The translations under genes and the position numbers were made by a program. A model generated the notes under the pieces. That model did no database searches, was not told the origin of the DNA, and saw nothing but the letters and a program-made list of their open reading frames with translations. Shown here in pieces: positions 21,837 through 31,441 of a stretch of 64,000 bases of DNA (positions are counted from its first letter, which is position 1; the number at the start of each line of letters is the position of its first letter). The DNA comes from Linderina pennispora (lineage: Eukaryota; Kickxellomycota; Kickxellomycetes; Kickxellales; Kickxellaceae): assembly GCF_002104995.1 (NCBI RefSeq), contig NW_024468257.1, positions 620,001 through 684,000 of the forward strand, given 5' to 3'.

Positions 21837-24078
21837 CTAGTCCGTCCGTGTGAAAAAGTACACGTAACCCTGCTCCGGCTGCGGCTCCGGCTGCTCGACA
21901 ACCTTTTCGTCGTTGAACAGATGCCATTTGGCCGCGGCGCCCAGGCCGTGGCGAGCACTGGCGATGTAGTGGCCGCAGTGGACCGACGATCCCTTGTGCG
22001 AGACAAACGCAGTGAGCTCGAAATCGGATGTGACGTCATCAAGCCCCTCGCCCCCACCCGCCTGCTCCTCGGGCGCCGTCAGCAGGCGGTCCAGCGCACG
22101 CTCAGCGTCTCCCCCGGTGTCCTTCAGCGCACGCTCGACGCGGTCGCGCGCGAACCCCATGGCCATCAGCATCTCAACCGAGGCCGGGTCGGCAGCCTGT
22201 GCAGAAGCAGGCTGCTCGTCAATGTCTGGGTCGTCCATGTGCTCGAAGATCCAGTTCAGCGCAGCCTCCACATCGCCGGTGCTTTTCAGTGCCTTGATGC
22301 AGCGCACGCGCGGGAAGCCCATTGACTCGAGCTGCGCAATGTCCTGGTCGCTGGGAGCCGCCTCCTCTGCCTGCGGCTCCTCCTCCTCGTCGGGAAGCGG
22401 CTCCTCAGCCGGGCTGGAGCCCGTGGGCGCGGAACATCTCCAGGCTGATTTTGCCCAGCGGCACCTGCACCGGGATATCCAGCTTCTGCGGCACCCAGTT
22501 GACCAGCTCGAACCGCCGCGCCTGCACCGCCAGCACCTTGGGGAAGGTCTTGAAGCGCGTCGACTTTTGCGCGGTCGTCGGGCGCCGGCACTCGGGGCAC
22601 CGGTAGCCGTCGACGGTCTCAGGCGCGCGCCATGCCCTCCAGGCACTCCTGCAAGGTGACCGGCGCCAGGACCGTCCGTAGTCTCACGCTTCTCCACCGG
22701 CAGCGTGACCGACGACGCCGGCTGCTCAGAGTACCGCACCTTTTTGCATGCCATGCACTGCAGGCGCTCCTCGGTAACAAAGTCAAAGACACGCGACGGA
22801 TCGGGCCCACCGGTGCGCTCCATCACATTAACCTGCTTCATCAGGAACAGCCAGAACTCGAACGCGTCCTGCTGGCGCATCGACGCGAACTCGTAGTGGT
22901 CGCGGGCCACCGCCGCCTTGAACTGCGACGGTCGCTATGCCCGTCTGCACCGTCTGTCCCCGTGGCGTCCTTGTCGATGTGCGCATACTGGCCGCTCCAC
23001 AGCCCGTGCGCCAGCTTATGTGTCTGGCAGGACAGGCACTGGGCCGGGCGCGGCTGCCCGCACGCCAGGAAATGGTCGGCAGCTGTCGGGAAATACCGGT
23101 CGCGGAAGGCGTCGATGGCAAACACACACTGCTAGCACCGCCGCCATGTAGCACGAGTTGCCCAGGTTGCGCAGCCCCGTCAGTCCCCGGCCCGGCCACC
23201 GGCGTCAGCTGCGCGCCATCGGCCGTGGTCATGCTGAAGTCGAACTTGAGGTTCTGCTCGAGCTGCAGCTCGGCTATGCTCTTCTCGGTCTTGAGCTGAG
23301 CCGCCACGCTGATGCCGAACTTTTGCAGGTGCTGCGCCAGCTCCGGATCCAGGCGGTTCTCGTCGCACTTGTAGCAGTACGCGTCAGCCGTGCCCTCGGG
23401 CGTGATCGTGCCCAGCTTCACCGACACTGCATGGCCCGTCTGCTGGTAATGCCCCACCGCGTGGTCGTTTCCGCCGCTGCCGTCGTACTGCCGCCGCCCA
23501 CACCCGACGTGCCCGCACTCCAAGCACAGCCACAGGTTCTCTGCCTTGTCGCACAGCCCGCATTTATGCAGCGCCTCCAGGCTGAACCCCTCCAGCGGCT
23601 GCTGCTGCAGCTTGTCGAAATGCGCGCATCCCGTGACTTCCTCTGCCCACGCCTTGATCTCGCTCTGCTTGCTGGCCTCGGCTGCCCTCACCACCGCCTG
23701 CACCGCCGGCGCAATATTCTCCAGCTGCCCATCCACCTCGCTGCCGCTGCACGCCCAGCAATGCACCGTGGTCGTAAAGTCGTACTCCTCCACCTCCTCG
23801 GTGATCTCCAGCTTGGTCAGTTTCGCCGGCCGCTCGTCGCCAGAATCCGCTGCCTGCTTTTTCGTGCGCCGGATGTTCACTGCCAGGTTGTGCCCAGTCC
23901 TCAACGCATGCTGCGGCCCATGCTGCGGACAGCCGCCGTTGAAGCATGTCAGGCAGACGTTAATGCCCGCGGCCATGTCGTACGTGTCGAAGCATTGCGT
24001 GCACTCTTCTTTGTAGACGGGGGTAGTGGAGCTCGGTGGGCTCAGCTGTGCGGTTAGTACGTGCTCACAAAGCGACAT
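21837..24078 (-). CDS. UBP14: Ubp14/USP5-type ubiquitin carboxyl-terminal hydrolase (frameshifts)
   Basis: Isopeptidase T family enzyme that dismantles free polyubiquitin chains to recycle ubiquitin. The span encodes about 745 residues. The N-terminal half is intact and shows the cryptic and canonical zinc-finger UBP domains (CTQCFDTYD, CLTCFNGGCPQHG, CGLCDKAENLWLCLECGHVGCG, then HAVSVKLGT). The catalytic Cys box GLRNLGNSCYMAAVL is near 23145-23175. Two UBA domains follow (IAQLESMGFPRVRCIKAL and VEMLMAMGFARDRVERAL), then the catalytic His region VHCGHYIASAR and a C-terminal WHLFNDEKV. Shifts occur near 23180, 23130 and in the 22330-22930 part. Those checked are single extra bases (an A before CTGACGGGG; a G before CAGTGTGTG). 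All catalytic motifs are present when followed across frames. It ends 32 bp from the convergent DAP-like gene. Confidence 0.85.
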
Positions 24079-24345
24079 GATGTTCTTTGAATTGAAAGTG
24101 AAAAGTTTATATGAGTATGAATTTTAAAAAAGAAACAAGCAGGCGAGGGGACCCCTGCTGCCTGAAAGGCGGCCTCGTCATCAAAGAAGGAGTCGCTGAT
24201 CCGCGGTTCGCATTGACAGATTAGCTTAAATAGCCCCAGCTGTCGACTGGCCCGCACTTTCTTTCCTTTTCAATTTCAACCACCCTCTCCGCATTCATAC
24301 TGTTCACACACCGGACGAAACCAGCGCGAACGCCTGAACACACAT

Positions 24346-26646
24346 ATGCACCCCGAGGAGGCCCTACGGACCGACTTTTCCCGGCGCTGCGAAGACGCAG
24401 CCGGCCGCGCCCACTCCACCTACCAGCACCTCGACACATGCACCACCGCGCAGCAGCTCACCGACGCATGGACCACGGCCAGCCTCCAGCGGCACCTAGT
24501 GCAGGACGAATGCGAGGACCTGATCATGGCCCACCCGGACCTGGCCAACGCCTGCCAGGCAGACAAGACGCTCTGGCGCTTACGTCTTCTACACGCCGAT
24601 CAGCGAATGCCGCAAGCGCCTGCGCCTGCCCGCCGACAGCACCTGCGACGACGGCTACGCAGCCAGCATCACGTCATTGTCTGCCACCAGTGACTGGCGT
24701 CACCAGTGGTGGGCCATGACCTTGAATGCCCTGCTATGCGAGGCCGTCGGCTACATGCAGCCGCTGTTTGTATTGCAGGTCGGCGCCCACAAAGACACGT
24801 CCTTGCAGTCGGCCATCCGCTATGTGCGTGGCCAGGAGAACTAAGAGGTGCGCGCGCTTCCAAATCGCGCGTCGCCTGATGGTGTATATTGGCGATGTGT
24901 ATCGGTACCAGCACCTGCATCCAGAGCGATCTGTACGTCCACGAGATGCCATTGCCAGACACTTCGACGTTTATTGCATTGGCGCGCAGTGCGTATATGT
25001 GCGCCCAGGCCATGCATTTCGACAGCGGCCGGGTGTGCGAGCAGATGGCGCTGCTGGCCATGTACGAGAACGATGCCATGGGCATGATGTTCTGGCAAAT
25101 ATGCGCGCTCTGCTACGCCGACCGCCTGCCGGTGCGCAACAAAAGCATGCTGCTGGCCATGCTTCTGCCCGGCCGCTCTGCCGACCGCCCGCCGTCGGTC
25201 GAGCAGCTGGTCATGGAGCTCGCATACGCAATTCTGTGTACATCCGAATCCCACATGAAGACACAGTACGAAGCATTGCAACTGGCGCTGCAAGCGGACA
25301 CTGCCGGATGCGGTCTGGGAGGACGGCTACCGTGCCAGCATTATCATGGCGGGCCTGCTCACATGGGTGGTCAATGCTCCGGCGCTGGAGGGCACAGCGC
25401 ACCAACTACCTGGCCGTGATCCAGCATATTGCCGCGCTCCTCTTACACAAGCAGCTAGCCTATGTCCCGCAGGCAGTGGCCAGTGGCGAGTCCGCCATCT
25501 ACGCGCTCATGAGTCCTGGCTGTGTGGGCCGACATCTGGCGCTCTGGCCCGTACCTCGAGACCGCCCTGGCAGCACCAGGTTTCCCGAGCCTTCAGCCCA
25601 GCCTCGAATCCCTGTTTGCGCAGCTCGTGCGTCTGACGCGCACGCACACCCCCGATATCCAGCTGTCGCGCTACCGCCGTTCTGGCGACCGACAATGCGA
25701 CGCGCCCTGCTGCCCAGCGATGTCACACTGCTCGGCTGGACCACCCTGCAGGCCGCTCCAGCGCGACCTCAACTACGAGGAGATCCTGGACCTACCAGTC
25801 ATGCATTTGTCGGCCAAGCTGCCCGTGGTGTTTACGGGCAAGTCCAAGCCTGGCGCCCGCACAAACGCCAGCGTCTCGAGCTACGCCAGCAGCGACATCG
25901 AGAACCTGCCGCTGTGGGCCCACGACACATTATCGGTAGCCCTGGCCCGCACCCAAACAACATTGCTGGCGTTTGCGCGTCGCGCCGTCCTGCCATTCCT
26001 TACCTGGGACACCGACGGCGACCTGGCCGTGGAGAGCGCGCAGGTGCGCGAGCAGCGGCAGCGGCAGATAACCCAGGCCATCGAGGACAAACGGCTTAAT
26101 GAAGGGCTGCGGGCAAAGCATGCCGAGCTGCGCCGCGCCTCGACGCCCATTCGCGCCCACTCCCCGGTCCTGGTGCCGGACTTTGACTCCTGGTGCTTCC
26201 ACTTGCCGGCCCTGCGCGGCTGGCTGCGCACCCACCACTCCACCCTGGTGTTTTGCATGGCGGTGCTGGAGCTGATCGACCAGGCGAAGCGCGATTCGTG
26301 TATCGGATACCGTGCGCGCGCCGTCTCGCAGTTCATTGACAGCACCAGGACCTGGGAGAACTCGTCGGTGATCCTGCAGGCTCCGCGCCAGCAGCTCGAT
26401 AACTGGCCGTGCTCGGCCCTGTATATGCTGAGTGACGACCCCATGGATGAGGATGAGGGCAGGCCCGATGTCGAGGAGGTGCCTGAGGCCCATCGTGGCG
26501 TCCTGTCTTGTGCCCTGTATTTTGCTCATGTCGTGGAGCCGGCTCGCGGGGCGGTTTTGGTTACTGACGATGAGGAGCTGGCGTTTTATGCCGCGTGGTT
26601 TGGCATCGATTGTATGTCACCAATGGGGCAGCCTAGATTACACTAG
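24346..26646 (+). CDS. EST1/SMG6-like protein: 14-3-3/TPR region plus PIN domain (frameshifts)
   Basis: Probably a relative of EST1/SMG5-7, proteins of nonsense-mediated decay and telomere maintenance. The span could encode about 765 residues. The first part has helical repeats with the family's landmarks: IARRLMVYIGDVYRYQHLHPE, then FIALARSAYMCAQAMHFDSGRVCEQMALLAMYENDAMGMMFW (family equivalent: NPYNQLA plus the two-residue Tyr-rich follow-up). The C-terminal 200 residues are a PIN-like domain: LVPDFDSW, VLELIDQAKRD, LSCALYFAH and VLVTDDEELAFYA. The first and last PIN acidic positions are kept, but the middle Asp position (NDD in SMG6) reads AHR, so cleavage activity is doubtful. Frames change near 24580, 24860, 25310, 25520 and 25690; the last 300 residues (from about 25745) are unbroken. 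Exact orthology (SMG6 or SMG5/EST1) is unsettled. Confidence 0.66.
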
Positions 26647-27547
26647 CCGTAGTATAAAAATACATGTACATCACCCTAATTGCAGTATATGCTAGACACA
26701 AGGTGTCTAGTTCTCTAGCGATCTGGGAACTACACTTGGCTCTCAAGATCGCCATTTTCCTGAGTATTATTGCTGTGAGCCTGGTGAAAGACATATTAGC
26801 CACTGCCTAGCACGAGTGGATACCCATTTAACCTCGTTTTTTGGCTGCTTTTCTGCAAGTTTAATATATAGCGTACCAAACGGCCATCCGGATAGAACGC
26901 TTGCAGGCGATATTCCTGCCATTCATGTAGTTCACGCTAGACCACTGGGCTTGAGAACATCACATCCGACAAACGGATAGTTCAAAACATAACTAAATAC
27001 TGCATGTAGCTGCTGGTACGTACTACATGTGGCGCCAATTGTTAAAAATGCCCAGCAACTTTCAGCTCTCCAAAAGCTGTAACGCTAAACGGAACCAGTA
27101 GACACCAGTGTTTTTACTGGATGACTGTTCTTTGCCCAAGGCTGACCGAACCGCCATGAGCTAAACATGTATTTCAAGAAATAACCCCAACATAGAAAAG
27201 GAGCTAGCAAGAGCGCATTGTCGTGCCTCTCAGTATACCCGACGCCATCACGCACTGACGATTATTCCTAGGAAAGCGCTATGGAGAAGCGAGCAAAAAC
27301 GTGATGTTAGAACTGTCACATTACACCACACACCATGACACACACATTGTTGGATATTCAGCACTTGTCAGTCCTTTGTAGCGTAAGACCAACAGAAACA
27401 CCTTCAAAGGCGTTTTGTAGACAAGGTCAGGCCGCTCCCTTGGTATGAACAATATAGCAATTTCCAGGTATTACCCCACCAATTTCACCAACCGTGGTTT
27501 GATAACATATTCGAGTATTCTGGGAAAGTACCCCAGAGTCGGACTCC
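26647..27547. other. Gene-poor stretch
   Basis: About 900 bp of AT-richer sequence downstream of the SMG6-like gene. No open frame with recognisable features, no tRNA-like fold and no long repeat seen by eye. Confidence 0.45.
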
Positions 27548-27555
27548 TATAAATT
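27548..27555 (+). promoter_or_regulatory. TATA-like element before the small secreted relic
   Basis: TATAAATT 66 bp upstream of an ATG that begins a signal-peptide-like sequence. Confidence 0.4.
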
Positions 27556-27613
27556 ATGCTTACTCTGACCACAAACCCAATACCCCGTACCTCTCTTTGC
27601 TCAGCATTTCGAA

Positions 27614-28062
27614 ATGAAGCTCTCTTCACTCTCGCGTGTTGATCCGCTGTTCGCACTCTTCGGCACTGTTGCTTCAGCAACCGTGAAACTAACCGACAGC
27701 GAATAGGAGTGTGCCAGGAAGGGTTGGAATAACAATATATTCCATTGACACTGACTTGGACGATATTTATAACCAAAGCGGCACTACAAGCGAACAGAAA
27801 AAGACTATAGATGCACTTCTTGCTTATGTGGGTCCATATGATGAAGGATATTAAATAACAGACCCTGCAAAATTAGAGGTAGAGCCTGTACTTGGTTTGT
27901 TTAGCGGTTCACAGCGCGATAAATATTTCAGTGGCTGCAAGATTAGGAGAGGGTAAATATTCAAATAAAGTTGACTGGGTCATTTCGCACTGGTATACAA
28001 GCATGCTGGGTCAAGGAAGGATGGCTTATAAAACGTTCAGTGATGTGAGCTTGTATGTATAA
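27614..28062 (+). pseudogene. Relic of a small secreted protein, family unknown
   Basis: An ATG at 27614 opens a signal-peptide-like stretch (MKLSSLSRV, then a hydrophobic LFALFGTVASA) that stops after 30 codons. Plus-strand coding-like sequence continues in other frames: GRVGITIYSIDTDLDDIYNQ and TIDALLAYVGPYDEGY up to a stop at about 27852. It resumes ITDPAKLEVEPVLGLF and CKIRRG, and after another shift KVDWVISHWYTSMLGQGRM and FSDVSLYV with a stop near 28061. Together this would make about 145 residues: signal peptide plus a small mature domain. I do not recognise the family. Two stops and at least two shifts argue for a decayed gene. It could be coincidence, but the TATA element, signal peptide and consistent strand support a real relic. 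Confidence 0.45.
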
Positions 28063-28540
28063 AGTGCTTGCAGATCTGCATTGTGATGTTTCTTCGCTAG
28101 GCATCTACCACGGCGATACACAGTGTATAGTGCATTATATGTGGTGACTCCAGAGTGTCGACACGTTCCGATACAACCGTGACTTTGGCCAAGCACACAT
28201 GTTTGGGCTCAAGAAGGCTAGCCGCTCTCCCTCTTCTTCTCATTTCAATATCTGATTCCATTCTTTTTATATACAGCCCGTGGCCACGTTTAATCTCCAA
28301 AACTAGCAATATGTACTAACAGGGATGCTAATGTCTAAATGCTTTCAATTGACTGACTATTGGCATAGACTGGGGCCATTTCCCTGTGCTTGGTACATCA
28401 CGGGCACGGCTTTCATATGAAAATTGCCGGTTTCCATTCCAAGAAGGCACCAAGCGTAAACAAGATTGCCATTTTTTCGTCCATGTACCACCACAATAGG
28501 CTAAAAATTTTTGTCCTGCGTCGTGGATCAATCGGCATTT
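28063..28540. other. Intergenic, downstream of the esterase-like gene
   Basis: About 480 bp between the secreted relic and the esterase-like stop. No recognised feature. Confidence 0.4.
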
Positions 28541-30196
28541 TCAGACGATGCTTGGTAACGGCATGCTGCGCTGGACTGCCGTTGTGCTAGCAACCAGATC
28601 AGCTGGCCTGCGGCTCTGTGTAAAATAGTCGTCATAGACCTTTGCGGTTTTGGGCAAGCTGGTAGCAAGGTCATGGCTGGTACTGTCCAGCTGCTCGCTT
28701 TCTGAGGGATCGCCTCGATGGCTGCTCCGATCCATGTGAAACTGCTGCATGTCTCCACTCTGCGCTTCCGGTCCTGCACTGAGTCTCACAGTGTCTGCGA
28801 CTGGGATGCTCTGGTCGGCAATGCTCTGGTCGGCAATGCCCTGGTCGGCAATGCCCTCGTCGGTATCGCTCATTGAGTCATGCGGGGTCACCGACGCGCG
28901 GATATCCTCCAGGAGCGACAGAGCCAGGGCCGACGACGGCGCCAGCAGCGCAATAGAGGGGTCGACGCGGCGCAAATTGGCATAAATCTTCATGTTGACG
29001 TCGGGAACGTCGATGCTACACAGCTCGCGGAACAGCCGCTGGCTCTGCTGCAGGATAAAGGTCGAGTCGCGCTTTCCGTGGATCAGCAGCACGTTGCGCG
29101 CAAACAGCTCAGGCGGGATAAACATGGTGCGGCGCCGCAGACTCCGGACAATGGCCGCCGGTGACCACGCCTCTTCGAGCTCCCGCCGCCCGCCAAAGGT
29201 CTTCCAGGCAGCCGATAGATTCTCAATGCACCGCTCCTTCTCGTACCGCCGCTGGGCTGCGATGTCAAAGACGCCCGAGACCAGAATCAGGCCCGCCACT
29301 GGGCGCGGGATGCGACGTATGGTCCGAAGCCAGTTGCGTAGCGCCTGGTCCGAGGCCCGCGAGCCTAGCAGCTGAGCATCGCTGGCCATCCGGTCGGCCT
29401 GCGCATACCACGTCTTCAGCGGCACCACCAGGCTGTACATGGTGCACAGGTGGGCGCCAGCACCGTAGCCGAGCAGATGCACGCGGTTCGGGTCGCCGCC
29501 AAAGTTGACTGCATTTTCAAACACCCACTGCACGCACTGGTGGAAGTCGCCCATGATCTCCTCCAAGCTTGCCCCGGTGCTACCAACCTTGGGCAGCACC
29601 ACAAACATGCCGTCGCCGCACAGCGTCTGGGCCATGGGCCGGTACAGGCGCGCGCGCTTTGTCTTTGACCACCGGTAGCCGGGGAAAATCACCAGGACAG
29701 GGAACTTGTCGGCCTCCTGCTTGTCGCCCTGCGAGCTCTGCTGCTGCTGCTGCGTGGCAATTGGCACAAACAAGTCTAGCCGGTGCCGCGCCTGCGGGCC
29801 GTACTTGATATCACGCACTGCTGTGTCCTGCACACGCTCGGTCCGTGTGAGCTTTGCTGCCAAGTATGCAATGATGATAGCTACAGTCGGTCCGCCCAGC
29901 CCGTCCAGCATACCAGACCATAGCGCCCGGCTGCACCGATATACTCGCCGCGGGTGCCACGGGAGCACCTGCAGCAGGTTCCGCCGTGCTCGCGGGTCGT
30001 GTGTCCATGTGTATAGCCAGACAATCCCATATACTGTCAGTGTGAGGGGAATAGCAAATGGCAGCATCATCAGCAGCGTGCTGGCGATGAAGCCGTACCA
30101 TACAACGTCGCGCCAGGCCCACATTTCGAAAAAAATAAAAAAAAGCCGTTTTGGTAAGATAATACAAGAGAAGAGCGGGATGTCTAAAGAATACAA
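28541..30196 (-). CDS. Membrane-anchored alpha/beta-hydrolase of the prenylcysteine methylesterase type, predicted inactive
   Basis: A 551-residue protein (527 if Met25 at 30124 is used). Two hydrophobic segments near the N-terminus (about 31-63 and 100-115) suggest ER or Golgi membrane anchoring. The domain from residue 130 follows the isoprenylcysteine methylesterase/BD-FAE fold: RLDLFVP, FPVLVIFPGYRW, GDFHQCVQWVFENAVNFGGDPNRVHLLG, then the nucleophile elbow. That elbow reads GYGAGAHL (243-250) where active members have GxSAGAHL, so the nucleophile Ser is Gly. The oxyanion HGG position reads FPG. The acid is present (LLIHGKRDSTF), but the His region (YANLRRVDP) lacks His. The tail has 15-bp DNA repeats giving IADQ units. 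Unbroken over 1.65 kb and therefore probably expressed. A non-catalytic role is inference. Confidence 0.75.
   Translation of the reverse strand: MYSLDIPLFSCIILPKRLFFIFFEMWAWRDVVWYGFIASTLLMMLPFAIPLTLTVYGIVWLYTWTHDPRARRNLLQVLPWHPRRVYRCSRALWSGMLDGLGGPTVAIIIAYLAAKLTRTERVQDTAVRDIKYGPQARHRLDLFVPIATQQQQQSSQGDKQEADKFPVLVIFPGYRWSKTKRARLYRPMAQTLCGDGMFVVLPKVGSTGASLEEIMGDFHQCVQWVFENAVNFGGDPNRVHLLGYGAGAHLCTMYSLVVPLKTWYAQADRMASDAQLLGSRASDQALRNWLRTIRRIPRPVAGLILVSGVFDIAAQRRYEKERCIENLSAAWKTFGGRRELEEAWSPAAIVRSLRRRTMFIPPELFARNVLLIHGKRDSTFILQQSQRLFRELCSIDVPDVNMKIYANLRRVDPSIALLAPSSALALSLLEDIRASVTPHDSMSDTDEGIADQGIADQSIADQSIPVADTVRLSAGPEAQSGDMQQFHMDRSSHRGDPSESEQLDSTSHDLATSLPKTAKVYDDYFTQSRRPADLVASTTAVQRSMPLPSIV
28806..28865 (-). 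repeat. 15-bp tandem repeat encoding IADQ units
   Basis: About four copies of a 15-bp unit (CTGGTCGGCAATG plus two variable bases on the plus strand) near the C-terminus of the esterase-like protein, giving GIADQ GIADQ SIADQ SIP. Confidence 0.8.
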
Positions 30197-31441
30197 TGAA
30201 TAGTAGAATGAACAGGTGCGAGAGGGGCTTTGACTACAGCGATTTTACGGTCTATTAAAAAACGATGAGAGAAACGGGAAAGAGAGCGAGGCAAAGTCAA
30301 GGCTGCAGCCGCTGCTGGGCAGGCAGCAAAATATACACGCTCCCCCGGTTGCCAGAAAAGGGAAAGCGAAGTGCAGGAGGATCTTCATTGGCAGGCAGGA
30401 GAAAGCTCGTCCTGCTGCGCGACCCCGTGACACTCGCTCCGCAGACCCGTTCACGCGGATCTAATTAGCTCGGTGATGACGCTACGCACCCGTCGAGCCT
30501 GGCCAGCTGGGCTGCTTATGCATGCGTATGTGGGGTAAATGCATTTCCGGGCTTGGAGCTGGTTTTTCTGCCATCCTGTCGCAGCGATGGGCTTCCGGAA
30601 AGCGCAAGGGTGACATCTTGCCAGCCCACTTGACCCGGTTTCTGATATCGCAGAGCCCAGAGCCTGGCTTCTCAGTGGCAAAACAACCGCAGCGAGACCG
30701 CCTGGTTCCCCCCACGGCGCAGCGATGGATACTCAGCCACTGGCACTGGCGCTCTCGGGAACAGGGGCTCCGGTGAGTGCGTGACGTTTCCAGTGGCAGT
30801 TTAGCTGGAATGGGAAATCCAGCCTCCCCCTCTCTTATCACATTGCCAGCAACGGGCAGTCTCTGCGGTCCCTGGGTCAGGTTTATCATTTCTTTCCTGC
30901 ACGTAGAGCGCATCCCGGACTAGGTTGCTCTGCACTGGCTCCCCGCCAGCCAAAGAGAGCGAGCGACGGTCGCTCCAACTTCCCACGGTGGGCGTCAGCA
31001 TCTATCTGTCTGCACTCACGTGGTGCCGTCCAGTTGTGTTACTGTGCACGGCATGCGTCGCCCGCAGCGCCTCTGACGCTTTATTGCCGCTGAACTGCAG
31101 AGGCGTGCGAAGGCTATACCGCTAATTGTAATGGGCGGGCAAGCCCAGGTGTGGGAACGTTTCCAATAAAGCGCCTATTTCCGAATTCTTTCGCTGTGTC
31201 AAAACCAGCACCATGCTGCTTCGCTCTGGCGCTGCAGAAAGTATAAAAGGCGGCTGCTTTTCTGCGAGGCTGCTATGTCGCCAGACATGCACTAGCTTTT
31301 CCACACCCCTATATTTTTACAGCTTCCCACACGTTGTGCACCCCCTGTAAAACTCTATCAAGACTTTTTTTTACCTGTATCTGCAACCTGCCACTTCCGC
31401 TTTTAGGCTGTATACTACACTGCAATTGGGTTTATCCAAAT
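30197..31441. other. Divergent promoter region, esterase-like (-) and AASS (+)
   Basis: About 1.25 kb between divergent starts. A TATAAAAG sits at 31242-31249, upstream of the lysine gene. Open frames here (for example 30482-30913, minus) have no recognisable features. Confidence 0.5.
31242..31249 (+). promoter_or_regulatory. TATA box of the LKR/SDH gene
   Basis: TATAAAAG 193 bp upstream of the ATG at 31442, followed by a pyrimidine-rich leader. Confidence 0.55.

Noticed and set aside
23158..24057. 299-codon plus-strand frame opposite Ubp14
   Set aside because: Antisense shadow; the minus strand has zinc-finger and UBP motifs.
30482..30913. 143-codon minus-strand frame in the divergent promoter
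   Set aside because: Basic and Cys/Pro-rich, with no similarity I recognise; lies in a promoter region with a TATA box for the other direction.
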